Counted from the stretch's first letter, positions 8,836 to 17,766 are shown. The stretch is DNA of 64,000 nucleotides from Flavobacteriales bacterium (GCA_003499525.1 DNTB01000066.1:20790-84789); one strand, 5' to 3'. Notes: generated by a model not told the origin, from the sequence alone. Numbers and translations: made by a program.

Positions 8836-8843
8836 CAAATGTA
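8836..8843 (-). promoter_or_regulatory. -7 promoter element of the UvrD/PcrA helicase gene
   Basis: TACATTTG on the minus strand is a perfect TAnnTTTG and ends only 4 bp before the helicase ATG. If functional, the transcript starts at or beyond the first base of the gene. No -33 TTG at 19 bp is seen. Confidence 0.5.
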
Positions 8844-8956
8844 ATTGCTGGGTCAGAGCCGTCTTACGATTACATTGATGAAATCATCAACACCTTATCA
8901 CCAGAGGCAATTCATTTCGAATTGATAAACTGTTGGATTTTATGTAATTGCATCTC

Positions 8957-8986
8957 TTGTATTTATGATTAAAACGCGTACATTTG
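8957..8986 (+). promoter_or_regulatory. Promoter of the ribosomal protein superoperon
   Basis: TTG (8957-8959), a 19-bp spacer and TACATTTG (8979-8986) match both parts of the Bacteroidota primary-sigma promoter. It lies 55 bp before rpsL, leaving a leader of about 50 bases. The rest of the 210-bp gap between the helicase gene and rpsL shows no further gene. No second promoter of this quality is seen inside the array. Confidence 0.75.
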
Positions 8987-9041
8987 CAGCCCCTTAAAAA
9001 CGAGGGGGTGATAATATATTGAAAAAAATAACCAAAGAAAT

Positions 9042-9419
9042 ATGCCAACGATACAGCAACTAGTGCGCAAAGGCAGACGGCAAAAGATGAAGACGAGTAA
9101 GTCGGCTGCACTTACCAGTTGTCCTCAAAGAAGAGGGGTTTGTGTACGCGTTTACACCACCACACCCAAGAAGCCGAATTCTGCCATGAGAAAGGTCGCC
9201 CGTGTACGCTTGACGAATGGTAATGAGGTCAATGCCTACATTGGAGGAGAAGGTCATAACCTTCAGGAGCACTCTATAGTTCTGGTAAAAGGCGGCAGAG
9301 TGAAAGACCTTCCCGGAGTGAGATACCATATTGTAAGAGGAGCACTGGATACCGCTGGTGTCGAAGGAAGAACACAAAGAAGGTCTAAGTACGGAACAAA
9401 ACGACCTAAAAAGAAATAA
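9042..9419 (+). CDS. rpsL: 30S ribosomal protein S12
   Basis: S12 sits at the decoding centre of the 30S subunit and controls accuracy. The 125-residue protein starts MPTIQQLVRKGR and carries the conserved loops TPKKPNSAMRKVARVRL and GGRVKDLPGVRYHIVRG. The Lys residues in KKPNS and KDLPG are the wild-type form, so no streptomycin-resistance change is visible. First gene of the fused str-S10-spc-alpha array, 55 bp after a consensus promoter and 16 bp before rpsG. Confidence 0.99.
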   Translation: MPTIQQLVRKGRRQKMKTSKSAALTSCPQRRGVCVRVYTTTPKKPNSAMRKVARVRLTNGNEVNAYIGGEGHNLQEHSIVLVKGGRVKDLPGVRYHIVRGALDTAGVEGRTQRRSKYGTKRPKKK

Positions 9420-9435
9420 CAGAATTGATTAAAAG

Positions 9436-9903
9436 ATGAGAAAAGCCAGAGCTAAATCGAGAATTATTGATCCAGACCCAAGGTACGGCGATAAAGTCGT
9501 AACCAAGTTTGTCAATAACCTTATGCTAAATGGAAAGAAGAACATCTCTTTTCGAATTTTTTATGATGCCATGGACATCATCGATAAGCGAAATGAAGAA
9601 GGTGGACTGGCCGTTTTTCACAAGGCTTTAGAAAATGTAACACCCCAGGTAGAGGTTAAAAGTAGAAGAGTGGGAGGAGCAACATTTCAAATTCCTCAGC
9701 CCATTCGCGACGACAGAAAACAATCATTGGCAATGAAATGGTTGATTTCATTCTCAAAAAAGAGAAACGGGAAATCAATGGCGACAAAACTTGCCGATGA
9801 ACTTTCGGCAGCCTTTAAGGAAGAAGGAGCTGCATACAAGAAGAAAGAAGATACACACAGAATGGCGGAGGCCAATAAAGCATTCTCACATTTTCGATTC
9901 TAA
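9436..9903 (+). CDS. rpsG: 30S ribosomal protein S7
   Basis: S7 nucleates assembly of the 30S head by binding the 3' major domain of 16S rRNA and lines the E site. The 155-residue protein shows the family landmarks KFVNNLMLNGKK, RVGGATFQIP and the C-terminal helix with HRMAEANKAFSHFRF. In other bacteria S7 represses the str operon through its mRNA. The rpsL-rpsG gap here is only 16 bp, too short for the elaborate E. coli regulatory site, so regulation is probably different. Confidence 0.99.
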   Translation: MRKARAKSRIIDPDPRYGDKVVTKFVNNLMLNGKKNISFRIFYDAMDIIDKRNEEGGLAVFHKALENVTPQVEVKSRRVGGATFQIPQPIRDDRKQSLAMKWLISFSKKRNGKSMATKLADELSAAFKEEGAAYKKKEDTHRMAEANKAFSHFRF

Positions 9904-9913
9904 GTAAACCGAA

Positions 9914-12049
9914 ATGGCAAAGAAGAGAGACCTTACTTTCACGCGAAATATTGGCATCATGGCGCATATAGATGCCGGAAAAACCACAACCACCGAGCGA
10001 ATCCTTTATTATACAGGAATTAGCCACAGGTTAGGCGAAGTTCATGATGGGGCCGCCACAATGGACTGGATGGAACAGGAGCAAGAACGGGGTATTACCA
10101 TTACCTCAGCCGCCACCACGTGCTTTTGGAAGTACCCAACTGAACAGGCTCAGGTTACTCCCGATACAAAGGACTACCGCATCAACATTATTGATACCCC
10201 CGGTCACGTGGATTTCACCGTAGAAGTTGAGCGATCTTTACGTGTTCTTGATGGAGCCGTTGCATTGTTTTGTGCTGTGGGAGGAGTAGAACCTCAGTCT
10301 GAAACGGTGTGGAGACAGGCTACGAAGTATAATGTTCCTCGCATAGGGTTTGTAAATAAAATGGATCGGTCTGGGGCCGATTTTTTTAATGTTGTTGAGC
10401 AGGTAAAAGAACGTCTTGGCGGAAATCCTGTTCCTCTGCAAATCCCGATCGGCGAAGAAGAAACGTTCCGAGGAGTAGTTGACCTTATCACCAATAAAGG
10501 AATCATCTGGAATACAGAAGATAAGGGAATGACATATGAAGAAATTGAAATTCCAGAGGACCTTGCTGAAACTGCTGCTTCCTGGAGGGCTAATCTAATA
10601 GAAGCTGTTGCTGAAAGCAATGAAGAGCTCCTCGAAAAATTTTTCGAGGATGAAGACTCAATAACCGAAGAAGAAATCATGGATGCCATACGTGAGGCAA
10701 CCGTGAATATGAGTGTTACTCCAATGATGTGTGGGTCAGCTTTCAAAAACAAAGGAGTACAAACCTTGCTGGATGCGGTGATTTCATTCTTGCCTTCACC
10801 ACTTGATGTTGAAGCCATTGAAGGGACAAATCCCGATACGGATCAGATGGAGCAACGAAAACCAAGTATAGATGAACCTACCTCTGCCTTAGCTTTCAAG
10901 ATTGCAACAGATCCTTTTGTAGGCCGTCTATGCTTTATTAGAGCATATTCCGGAGCAATTGATGCCGGTTCTTACATCAAGAACATGAGAACAGGTAAAA
11001 AGGAAAGAATTTCGAGGCTGTTCCAAATGCATTCGAATAAGCAAAATCCTATAGAAAGATTAGAGGCTGGTGATATTGGAGCAGCAGTAGGTTTTAAGGA
11101 TATTAAAACAGGAGATACCCTCTCAGACGAAAAGCGACCCATTGTATTGGAAAGTATGGACTTTCCAGATCCCGTAATCGGAATCGCGATTGAGCCTAAA
11201 ACACAAGGTGATTTGGATAAGCTTGGGGTTGGTTTGTCTAAACTGGCGGAGGAAGATCCAACCTTCGTCGTAAGAACGGATGAGGATTCGGGACAAACGG
11301 TAATATCGGGGATGGGGGAGCTCCATCTCGAAATACTCGTAGATCGTCTACGCAGGGAGTTCAAAGTAGAAGTAAATGAAGGAGCTCCTCAAGTGGCCTA
11401 CAAAGAGGCTATCACGGGAAGCGTGGATCATCGTGAGGTGTACAAGAAGCAAACAGGTGGACGAGGTAAGTTTGCCGACGTCATTTTCACCATTGAGCCA
11501 AACGATGAAGGAGAATCAGGTCTGCAGTTTGTTAATGAGGTTAAGGGAGGTAATATTCCTCGGGAATTTATTCCTTCAGTAGAGAAAGGTTTCAAGGATT
11601 CAATGCGCAATGGTGTCTTGGCCGGATATGAACTTCAAGGGATGAAAATAACCCTGAAAGATGGATCATATCACCCTGTGGACTCTGACCAACTCTCCTT
11701 TGAGATGGCAGCGAAAATTGGTTACAGATCGGCACTTCCGAATGCCAGTCCAATCCTGCTAGAACCTATCATGAAACTTGAAGTGGTTACCCCAGAGGAT
11801 TACATGGGAGATATTGTAGCGGATCTGAACAGGAGAAGAGGACATGTGGAAGGTATGGATTCAAGAGGAGGAGCTCAAGTAATCAATGCCAAAGTACCGC
11901 TTTCAGAAATGTTTGGATATGTGACCAGCTTAAGAACCGTTTCATCAGGTAGGGCGGCATCAACTATGGAGTTTTCCAACTACGAAAAAGTTCCGAACAA
12001 CATTGCAGAAGAGGTAATTGCTAAAGTTAAGGGAAAAGTTACAGCATAA
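9914..12049 (+). CDS. fusA: Elongation factor G
   Basis: GTPase that drives translocation of tRNA and mRNA, and ribosome recycling with RRF. G-domain motifs are present in order: AHIDAGKTTTTE (G1), ERGITITSAAT (switch I), DTPGHVDFT (G3), NKMDRSGA (G4) and the GSAFKNKG block (G5). Domains II-V follow, with the GGRGKFADV and GYRSALP regions and the C-terminal RRGHVEGMDSRGG. The length of 711 residues is typical. It follows rpsG by 10 bp and precedes rpsJ by 11 bp. The tuf gene that follows fusA in many other bacteria is absent, so the str and S10 gene sets are directly joined. Confidence 0.99.
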   Translation: MAKKRDLTFTRNIGIMAHIDAGKTTTTERILYYTGISHRLGEVHDGAATMDWMEQEQERGITITSAATTCFWKYPTEQAQVTPDTKDYRINIIDTPGHVDFTVEVERSLRVLDGAVALFCAVGGVEPQSETVWRQATKYNVPRIGFVNKMDRSGADFFNVVEQVKERLGGNPVPLQIPIGEEETFRGVVDLITNKGIIWNTEDKGMTYEEIEIPEDLAETAASWRANLIEAVAESNEELLEKFFEDEDSITEEEIMDAIREATVNMSVTPMMCGSAFKNKGVQTLLDAVISFLPSPLDVEAIEGTNPDTDQMEQRKPSIDEPTSALAFKIATDPFVGRLCFIRAYSGAIDAGSYIKNMRTGKKERISRLFQMHSNKQNPIERLEAGDIGAAVGFKDIKTGDTLSDEKRPIVLESMDFPDPVIGIAIEPKTQGDLDKLGVGLSKLAEEDPTFVVRTDEDSGQTVISGMGELHLEILVDRLRREFKVEVNEGAPQVAYKEAITGSVDHREVYKKQTGGRGKFADVIFTIEPNDEGESGLQFVNEVKGGNIPREFIPSVEKGFKDSMRNGVLAGYELQGMKITLKDGSYHPVDSDQLSFEMAAKIGYRSALPNASPILLEPIMKLEVVTPEDYMGDIVADLNRRRGHVEGMDSRGGAQVINAKVPLSEMFGYVTSLRTVSSGRAASTMEFSNYEKVPNNIAEEVIAKVKGKVTA

Positions 12050-12060
12050 CAGATTGAACT

Positions 12061-12366
12061 ATGGCTCAGAGAATAAGAATAAAACTCAAATCATACGATC
12101 ATAACCTCGTAGATAAATCTGCAGAGAAGATCGTGAAAACCGTCAAGACAACCGGTGCGATTGTCAACGGCCCGATCCCACTGCCCACGCAGCGCAAAAT
12201 CTTTACGGTTTTGAGATCTCCTCACGTTAATAAAAAATCACGGGAACAATTTCAATTGAACGGACATAAGCGCCTCATGGACATTTACAGCTCTTCATCT
12301 AAAACTGTAGATGCACTCATGAAGCTTGAATTACCAAGTGGAGTTGAAGTAGAAATCAAGGTATAA
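12061..12366 (+). CDS. rpsJ: 30S ribosomal protein S10
   Basis: S10 belongs to the 30S head and also acts in NusB-linked transcription antitermination. The 101-residue protein has the family blocks RIRIKLKSYDHNLVDKSAEK and the HVNKKSREQF / HKRLMDI regions. In E. coli S10 leads its own operon with an L4-regulated leader; here it comes 11 bp after fusA with no leader, so L4-dependent attenuation of that type is not possible at this place. Confidence 0.99.
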   Translation: MAQRIRIKLKSYDHNLVDKSAEKIVKTVKTTGAIVNGPIPLPTQRKIFTVLRSPHVNKKSREQFQLNGHKRLMDIYSSSSKTVDALMKLELPSGVEVEIKV

Positions 12367-12375
12367 TAGAGTATC

Positions 12376-12993
12376 ATGTCAGGAATAATTGGAAGAAAAG
12401 TTGGAATGACCAGCCTGTACAACGAGGATGGTAAAATGATGCCCTGTACTGTTATTGAAGCAGGTCCCTGCGTGGTAACTCAGTTGCGTACCGAGGAAGT
12501 GGACGGTTATGAAGCGGTGCAACTTGGCTATGAAGACAAAAAAGAAAGTCATAGCAACAAGGCAGAAATAGGACACTTTAAAAAAGCCAAAACTGCAGCG
12601 AAACGTTTTTTAGCCGAGTTCAAGGAGTTTGACTCGCAACTGGAGATGGGCGAAGAGGTTACCGTAGACATCTTCGAGGAAGGTGAATTTGTAGACGTTA
12701 GAGGTAAATCAAAAGGAAAGGGTTTCCAGGGAGTGGTAAAACGACACGGTTTTGGTGGAGTTGGTCAAAGAACTCATGGACAGCACAATAGAGAACGCGC
12801 TCCAGGATCAATCGGTGCAGCTTCATATCCTTCAAGAGTTTTTAAAGGAATGAGAATGGCCGGACAAACCGGAAACAAATTTGTGAAAGTGACCAACCTA
12901 CAGGTTTTGAAGGTGAATAAAGAGAAGAACATGATTATTGTGAAAGGCTCCATACCTGGTGCTAACGGATCAGTAGTCGTAATTGAGAAGTAA
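12376..12993 (+). CDS. rplC: 50S ribosomal protein L3
   Basis: L3 binds 23S rRNA near the peptidyl transferase centre and starts 50S assembly. The 205-residue protein begins MSGIIGRKVGMTSLYNEDGK and contains the long loop KGKGFQGVVKRHGFGG with the following RTHGQHNRERAPGSIGA. Its glutamine in the GxxxQ region is the usual methylation area of L3. The stop codon overlaps the rplD start (TAATG). Confidence 0.99.
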   Translation: MSGIIGRKVGMTSLYNEDGKMMPCTVIEAGPCVVTQLRTEEVDGYEAVQLGYEDKKESHSNKAEIGHFKKAKTAAKRFLAEFKEFDSQLEMGEEVTVDIFEEGEFVDVRGKSKGKGFQGVVKRHGFGGVGQRTHGQHNRERAPGSIGAASYPSRVFKGMRMAGQTGNKFVKVTNLQVLKVNKEKNMIIVKGSIPGANGSVVVIEK

Positions 12994-13619
12994 TGGAACT
13001 GGCAGTATACGACATCAACGGTAAAGAAACCGGAAAAAAGGCCAAGCTATCAGACCAAGTATTTGGTATAGAGCCTAATGAGCATGCATTCTATCTGGAT
13101 GTTAAGCAGTACCTGGCAAATCAAAGACAAGGTACACACAAGGCCAAAGAAAGAGCTGAGATCACTGGAAGTACCCGAAAGATAAAACGTCAAAAAGGGA
13201 CAGGTACAGCAAGAGCAGGTAGTATTAAGTCTCCTATTTTTAGGGGAGGTGGTAGAGTATTTGGCCCACAGCCAAGAGATTATGGGTTCAAGCTGAACAA
13301 AAAGGTTAAAAAGCTGGCCAGAAAATCGGCTCTCTCTGCTAAGGTTAAATCAGAAAGTTTGATGATATTGGAAAATGTCAACTTTAGTGAGCCAAAAACA
13401 AAAAACTATTCTGAATTTCTCAACCATTTCGGATTAGTCGATCAAAAGTCACTACTTGTTATTCCAGAGGAAAATAATAATGTATATTTGTCGGCCCGAA
13501 ATTTAGTAGGGGCAAAGGTTGTAAAAGCCTCAGATATAAACACTTACGATATAGCCAATGCACAAAAAGTTTTATTGTGCGAAGGCTCTATTGGCATTAT
13601 TGAACAACTATTGAGCTAA
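12993..13619 (+). CDS. rplD: 50S ribosomal protein L4
   Basis: L4 lines the peptide exit tunnel and in E. coli represses the S10 operon. The 208-residue protein has the tunnel loop region RKIKRQKGTGTARAGS followed by GGGRVFGPQPRDY, both highly conserved. Start codon overlaps the rplC stop by one base, implying coupled translation. Autoregulation of the E. coli type is not supported by the leaderless rpsJ upstream. Confidence 0.99.
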   Translation: MELAVYDINGKETGKKAKLSDQVFGIEPNEHAFYLDVKQYLANQRQGTHKAKERAEITGSTRKIKRQKGTGTARAGSIKSPIFRGGGRVFGPQPRDYGFKLNKKVKKLARKSALSAKVKSESLMILENVNFSEPKTKNYSEFLNHFGLVDQKSLLVIPEENNNVYLSARNLVGAKVVKASDINTYDIANAQKVLLCEGSIGIIEQLLS

Positions 13620-13624
13620 GCGAT

Positions 13625-13915
13625 ATGAGCATTTTACTGAAACCAGTAATTACGGAAAAAATGACTGATTTAGGAGAAACTCTGAATCAGTACGCTTTTA
13701 TTGTAGATCGTAAAGCCAATAAAATTCAGATCAAGAACGCTGTTCAGGAGGCTTATGGGGTTACAGTTAGAAGTGTAAATACCATGGTTCTCGCAGGAAA
13801 AGAAAAAATGCGATACACCAAAACAGGAGTTCAAAAAGGGCGACAAAATCATGTAAAAAAGGCCATCGTTACGCTGCAGGATGGAGATATAATTGATTTC
13901 TATAGCAGTATCTGA
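13625..13915 (+). CDS. rplW: 50S ribosomal protein L23
   Basis: L23 lies at the exit of the peptide tunnel and is the docking site of trigger factor and SRP. The 96-residue protein carries the family blocks LLKPVITEKMT, FIVDRKANKIQIKNAVQEAYG and the basic loop with KKAIVTLQDGD. It starts 5 bp after rplD and is followed 18 bp later by rplB. Confidence 0.99.
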   Translation: MSILLKPVITEKMTDLGETLNQYAFIVDRKANKIQIKNAVQEAYGVTVRSVNTMVLAGKEKMRYTKTGVQKGRQNHVKKAIVTLQDGDIIDFYSSI

Positions 13916-13933
13916 TAGCATAAAAGAATTGTC

Positions 13934-14755
13934 ATGGCAGTTAAAAAACTAAATCCGATAACACCCAGTCAGCGCTTCAAAGTAGTCAATGATTTTGCAG
14001 ATATTACTACAGACAAGCCTGAAAAAAGCCTTACGAAGCCCTTGAAGAAAAGTGGTGGAAGAAATAATTCGGGTCGCATGACCGTAAGGTACAGAGGAGG
14101 CGGACACAAAAGACGCTATCGGATTATCGATTTCAAACGCGATAAGCACAATGTAAAAGCTACTGTAATAAGTATAGAGTATGATCCGAACCGATCAGCT
14201 CGAATAGCACTATTGCAATATGCAGACGGTGAAAAGAGATACATTATTGCGCCAAGTGGAGTCACTGTAGGTCAGGTTGTTGAATCAGGAAGAGGTGTAG
14301 CTCCGGAAGTAGGAAACGCTTTGTATTTAGAGGATATGCCTTTGGGTACAATTGTGCACAATGTAGAATTAGCGCCTCATCAGGGAGCTAAAATGGCTAG
14401 AAGTGCAGGAGCATTCGTTCAGGTCACCGCAAAGGAAGGTAAGTATGTGGTAGTTAAACTTCCCAGTGGTGAAACCAGAATGATTCTGAAAAAATGTTTG
14501 GCAACCGTAGGGTCGGTTTCGAATTCTGATCATGCGCTTGAAAGAAAAGGGAAAGCCGGTGCAAGCAGATGGAAAGGCAGAAGACCAAGAACCAGAGGCG
14601 TTGCCATGAACCCTGTAGATCATCCTATGGGTGGAGGAGAAGGTAGAGCATCTGGAGGACATCCAAGATCAAGAACAGGACTTCCAGCCAAAGGATATAA
14701 AACGAGAAAGCCTAAAAAGGCTTCCAGCAAATACATCATAGATAAAAGGAAATAA
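13934..14755 (+). CDS. rplB: 50S ribosomal protein L2
   Basis: L2 is needed for subunit association and sits next to the peptidyl transferase centre. In 273 residues it shows the RNA-binding blocks GGRNNSGRMTVRYRGGGHKRRYR, here split as GGRNNSGRM and RYRGGGHKRRYR, the SH3-like barrel, and the C-terminal NPVDHPMGGGEGR loop with the functionally important His. Length and ends are normal. Lies between rplW and rpsS. Confidence 0.99.
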   Translation: MAVKKLNPITPSQRFKVVNDFADITTDKPEKSLTKPLKKSGGRNNSGRMTVRYRGGGHKRRYRIIDFKRDKHNVKATVISIEYDPNRSARIALLQYADGEKRYIIAPSGVTVGQVVESGRGVAPEVGNALYLEDMPLGTIVHNVELAPHQGAKMARSAGAFVQVTAKEGKYVVVKLPSGETRMILKKCLATVGSVSNSDHALERKGKAGASRWKGRRPRTRGVAMNPVDHPMGGGEGRASGGHPRSRTGLPAKGYKTRKPKKASSKYIIDKRK

Positions 14756-14763
14756 GAGAAAAA

Positions 14764-15030
14764 ATGAGTAGGTCACTGAAAAAGCCCCCATTCGTTCACT
14801 ATAAATTGTTGCAACGAGTTGAAGAAACTCAGGCATCCAAGAAGAAGTCAACCATCAAGACGTATTCAAGAGCGTCTATGATTACTCCAGAGTTTGTCGG
14901 GTTGACAATCGCCGTTCACAATGGTAATAACTTCATTCCTGTTTATGTAACGGAGAATATGGTGGGGCATAAACTCGGCGAGTTCGCGCCTACCAGGAAG
15001 TTCAGAGGACACTCAGGTAATAGAAAATAA
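14764..15030 (+). CDS. rpsS: 30S ribosomal protein S19
   Basis: S19 forms the 30S head with S13 and contacts the A-site finger. The 88-residue protein starts MSRSLKKPPFVHYKLL and carries the signature region with TIAVHNGNNFIPVYVTENMVGHKLGEFAPTRKFRGH (here quoted in parts: NGNNFIPVYV, GEFAPTRKFRGH). Directly after rplB (8-bp gap). Confidence 0.99.
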   Translation: MSRSLKKPPFVHYKLLQRVEETQASKKKSTIKTYSRASMITPEFVGLTIAVHNGNNFIPVYVTENMVGHKLGEFAPTRKFRGHSGNRK

Positions 15031-15048
15031 GCCGGTTAACAGAGAGCC

Positions 15049-15456
15049 ATGGGATCAAGAAAAAGAAATAGAGCAGAAGCCATCAGGGAAGAGCGAAAGT
15101 CTCTGTATATGGCAAAACTGAACAACTGTCCAACAAGTCCCCGGAAGATGAGGCTGATAGCGGATATGATTAGAGGATTGGAAGTAGAAAAAGCTTCAGC
15201 AGTTCTTCAATTTTCGAAACAGGAAGCTTCAACAAAACTTGAGAAGTTATTGCGTTCAGCTATTGCAAACTATGAAGTAAAGACTGGTGAAAACTGGGAA
15301 AATGCTGGCCTTTTCATTAAAGAGATAAAGGTTGACAGCGCTAGAATGCTGAAAAGAATTCAACCGGCACCACAAGGTAGAGCGCATAGGATAAGAAAGC
15401 GCTCAAATCATGTGACGCTCATATTAGATACGATTCAAGAAAATACTGAAGAATAG
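15049..15456 (+). CDS. rplV: 50S ribosomal protein L22
   Basis: L22 spans the 50S subunit and its hairpin lines the exit tunnel. The ATG at 15049 gives 135 residues with a basic N-terminal extension (MGSRKRNRAEAIREERKS) before the usual start of the fold (AKLNNCPTSPRKMRLIADMIRG). I keep this long start because the same extension is familiar in Flavobacteriia; an internal Met near 15109 is the alternative. The tunnel hairpin GRAHRIRKRSNHVTL is at the C-terminus. rpsC begins at the next base after the stop. Confidence 0.97.
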   Translation: MGSRKRNRAEAIREERKSLYMAKLNNCPTSPRKMRLIADMIRGLEVEKASAVLQFSKQEASTKLEKLLRSAIANYEVKTGENWENAGLFIKEIKVDSARMLKRIQPAPQGRAHRIRKRSNHVTLILDTIQENTEE

Positions 15457-16155
15457 ATGGGACAAAAAACCAATCCAATAGCGAATAGACTTGGCTTCAT
15501 CAGAGGATGGGATTCCGCCTGGTATGGAGGTGATAACTATGGCCACAAAATAAAAGAGGATTACAAGGTTCGCCGTTATCTCAATGCAAGGCTTGAGAAG
15601 GCTAGTGTGGCCAAAATTGTCATTGAGCGCACGCTCAAATTGATGACGGTAACTATTCATACTGCTCGCCCCGGAATTATTATAGGTAAAGGTGGTCAGG
15701 AGGTTGACAAGCTAAAAGAAGAGCTAAAAAAATTGACCAACAATGAGGTTCAGATAAACATCTATGAAGTAAAACGTCCTGAACTCGAAGCCCGATTGGT
15801 TGCTGACAGCGTAGCTCGTCAGATCGAAGGAAGAATTTCATTTAGAAGAGCCGCTAAAATGGCCATTGCTGGTACAATGAGAATGGGAGCTGAAGGAATT
15901 AAAGTCCAAATCTCAGGACGATTGAACGGTGCTGAAATGGCACGTACTGAAACATATAAGGAAGGAAGAATTCCTCTGCATACATTTCGGGCTAATATCG
16001 ACTATGCATTATCAGAAGCACATACCACCTATGGCCGAATAGGAGTTAAAGTTTGGATTTGCAATGGAGAGATTTTCGGAAAGAGAGATTTATCTCCAAA
16101 TGTCGGTCAAAAGTCCAGAGCGCCTAAAGGCAGACAACCCAAAGGAAGAAGATAA
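15457..16155 (+). CDS. rpsC: 30S ribosomal protein S3
   Basis: S3 forms the mRNA entry pore with S4 and S5 and has helicase-like action on incoming mRNA. The 232-residue protein starts MGQKTNPIANRLGFIRGWDS, has a KH domain with the GXXG loop in PGIIIGKGGQEVDKL, and a C-terminal domain ending in a basic tail. It starts immediately after the rplV stop codon with no spacer. Confidence 0.99.
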   Translation: MGQKTNPIANRLGFIRGWDSAWYGGDNYGHKIKEDYKVRRYLNARLEKASVAKIVIERTLKLMTVTIHTARPGIIIGKGGQEVDKLKEELKKLTNNEVQINIYEVKRPELEARLVADSVARQIEGRISFRRAAKMAIAGTMRMGAEGIKVQISGRLNGAEMARTETYKEGRIPLHTFRANIDYALSEAHTTYGRIGVKVWICNGEIFGKRDLSPNVGQKSRAPKGRQPKGRR

Positions 16156-16177
16156 GAATCAGAGAAAGTAAAAAACA

Positions 16178-16591
16178 ATGCTGCAGCCTAAGAAAGTAAA
16201 GCACAGAAAAGTCCAGAAAGGCCGAATAAAAGGTACTGCCCAACGAGGTAGTCAGATAGCTTTTGGAACCTTTGGAATTAAAACTCTTGAGATGGGCCGA
16301 ATCACATCAAGACAAATTGAGGCAACACGACGGGCCATCACCAGATATATGAAAAGGGAAGGACAAGTCTGGATCAGGATTTTTCCAGACACTCCAATAA
16401 CCTCAAAACCAGCTGAAGTTCGAATGGGTAAAGGTAAGGGAGCACTGGATCATTGGGTGGCAAAAGTTAAACCTGGCCGAATACTTTTTGAAATCGATGG
16501 TGTTAGTGAAGAAGTTGCAAAAGAAGCTTTGCGTCTTGGAACTCAAAAGCTTCCAGTAAAATGTAAAATGGTTACACGAAGAGATTACTAG
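16178..16591 (+). CDS. rplP: 50S ribosomal protein L16
   Basis: L16 organises the A site of the 50S subunit and is one of the last proteins assembled. The 137-residue protein begins MLQPKKVKHRKVQKGR and has RRAITRYMKREGQVWIRIFPDTPIT and the GKGKGALDHWVAKVKPGR block, split here for length. A normal member of its family; rpmC follows 3 bp later. Confidence 0.99.
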   Translation: MLQPKKVKHRKVQKGRIKGTAQRGSQIAFGTFGIKTLEMGRITSRQIEATRRAITRYMKREGQVWIRIFPDTPITSKPAEVRMGKGKGALDHWVAKVKPGRILFEIDGVSEEVAKEALRLGTQKLPVKCKMVTRRDY

Positions 16592-16594
16592 ATC

Positions 16595-16789
16595 ATGAAG
16601 CAATCAGAGATAGTAGAATTGACCAACGACGAGATTGTGGAGAGAATAGAGAATGAATCCAGTTCGATTGAAAAGTTGAGAATGGTTCATGCAGTTTCTC
16701 CTTTGGAAAACCCTATTCAATTGAGGGAAAAAAGAAGAAATATTGCTCGGCTGAAAACTGAGCTAAAAAAGAGAATGACCAACGCATAA
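16595..16789 (+). CDS. rpmC: 50S ribosomal protein L29
   Basis: Small helical hairpin protein at the exit of the peptide tunnel, next to L23. The 64-residue product starts MKQSEIVELTNDEIVERIEN and ends with the family helix ENPIQLREKRRNIARLKTEL. Typical length and context between rplP and rpsQ. Confidence 0.98.
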   Translation: MKQSEIVELTNDEIVERIENESSSIEKLRMVHAVSPLENPIQLREKRRNIARLKTELKKRMTNA

Positions 16790-16802
16790 TTTGAGGGCAC
16801 AG

Positions 16803-17057
16803 ATGGAAAGAAATCTTAGAAAAGAGCGTATTGGTGTGGTTATCAGCAATAAAATGGATAAATCCGTTGTGATCAACGTGGAAAGACGTTTCCGTCACCC
16901 GATCTACGGAAAATTCATTAAGAAATCCACCAAATTCATGGCGCACGATGAGAAAAATGAATGCAGCATTGGAGATACCATCCGCATCATGGAAACCAGA
17001 CCATTATCGAAAAACAAGAGTTGGCGATTGGTTGAAATAGTAGAAAAAGCCAAATAA
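16803..17057 (+). CDS. rpsQ: 30S ribosomal protein S17
   Basis: Primary 16S rRNA-binding protein of the 30S body with an OB fold. I choose the ATG at 16803 (MERNLRKERIGVVISNKMDK), giving 84 residues, the length and N-terminus usual in Bacteroidota. An upstream in-frame TTG at 16791 would add four residues (MRAQ) and is less likely. The conserved VVINVERRFRHPIYGKF and GDTIRIMETRPLSKNK blocks are present. Confidence 0.97.
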   Translation: MERNLRKERIGVVISNKMDKSVVINVERRFRHPIYGKFIKKSTKFMAHDEKNECSIGDTIRIMETRPLSKNKSWRLVEIVEKAK

Positions 17058-17070
17058 TCAATAGAGAACG

Positions 17071-17439
17071 ATGGTACAGCAAGAATCAAGGCTAAATGTG
17101 GCCGATAATAGTGGAGCACGAGAAGTGTTGGTAATCAAAGTTCTCGGGGGTACACGCAGAAGATATGCTTCAATTGGCGACAAAGTAGTGGTTACTGTAA
17201 AAAATGCCATGACTAACGGTAACGTCAAAAAAGGACAAGTATCAAAAGCAGTAGTGGTAAGAACAAAGAAAGAGGTAAGGAGAAACGATGGTTCCTACAT
17301 TCGGTTCGATGATAATGCTGTTGTTCTACTCAACAATGCAGGAGAAATGGTAGGTACCCGAATTTTTGGACCCGTTGCCAGAGAACTTCGCGAAAAACAG
17401 TTTATGAGAATTGTATCACTGGCACCAGAAGTACTATAA
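17071..17439 (+). CDS. rplN: 50S ribosomal protein L14
   Basis: L14 forms part of an intersubunit bridge and is the binding site of the silencing factor RsfS. The 122-residue protein starts MVQQESRLNVADNSGAREVL and carries the signature AVVVRTKKEVRRNDGSYIRF and RIFGPVARELRE. It fills the usual place between rpsQ and rplX, 3 bp before the latter. Confidence 0.99.
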   Translation: MVQQESRLNVADNSGAREVLVIKVLGGTRRRYASIGDKVVVTVKNAMTNGNVKKGQVSKAVVVRTKKEVRRNDGSYIRFDDNAVVLLNNAGEMVGTRIFGPVARELREKQFMRIVSLAPEVL

Positions 17440-17442
17440 AGA

Positions 17443-17766
17443 ATGAGAAAAAAACTTCATATAAAAACCGGAGATACGGTAATGGTAATTGCCGGAAACG
17501 AGAAAGGTCGGCAGGGACGAGTTCTATCCATCAATAAAAAGCGAGACAGAGCTATTGTTGAAGGATTGAATATGATCAAAAAGCATCAAAAACCAACTTC
17601 CGAGAATCCACAAGGTGGAATTCATGAAACGGAAAGCGGAATCCATGTTTCCAACCTGATGGTTATTGATTCTAAAGGTAATCCGACCAGAGTGAGAAGA
17701 AGTACAGAAGCGAACGCAAAGGGGGAAGAACGTATTTCGGTAAAATCTAATACAGCGATTAAGTAA
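17443..17766 (+). CDS. rplX: 50S ribosomal protein L24
   Basis: L24 initiates 50S assembly and lies at the tunnel exit. The 107-residue protein has a KOW motif near the N-terminus (IKTGDTVMVIAGNEKGRQGRV) and the MIKKHQKPTSENPQGG block. Its stop codon overlaps the rplE start (TAATG). Confidence 0.99.
   Translation: MRKKLHIKTGDTVMVIAGNEKGRQGRVLSINKKRDRAIVEGLNMIKKHQKPTSENPQGGIHETESGIHVSNLMVIDSKGNPTRVRRSTEANAKGEERISVKSNTAIK

Noticed and set aside
10294..10818. Open frame of 174 codons on the minus strand inside fusA
   Set aside because: It lies opposite a highly conserved gene, has Ser/Ile-rich composition expected of antisense codons and no promoter or family signal.
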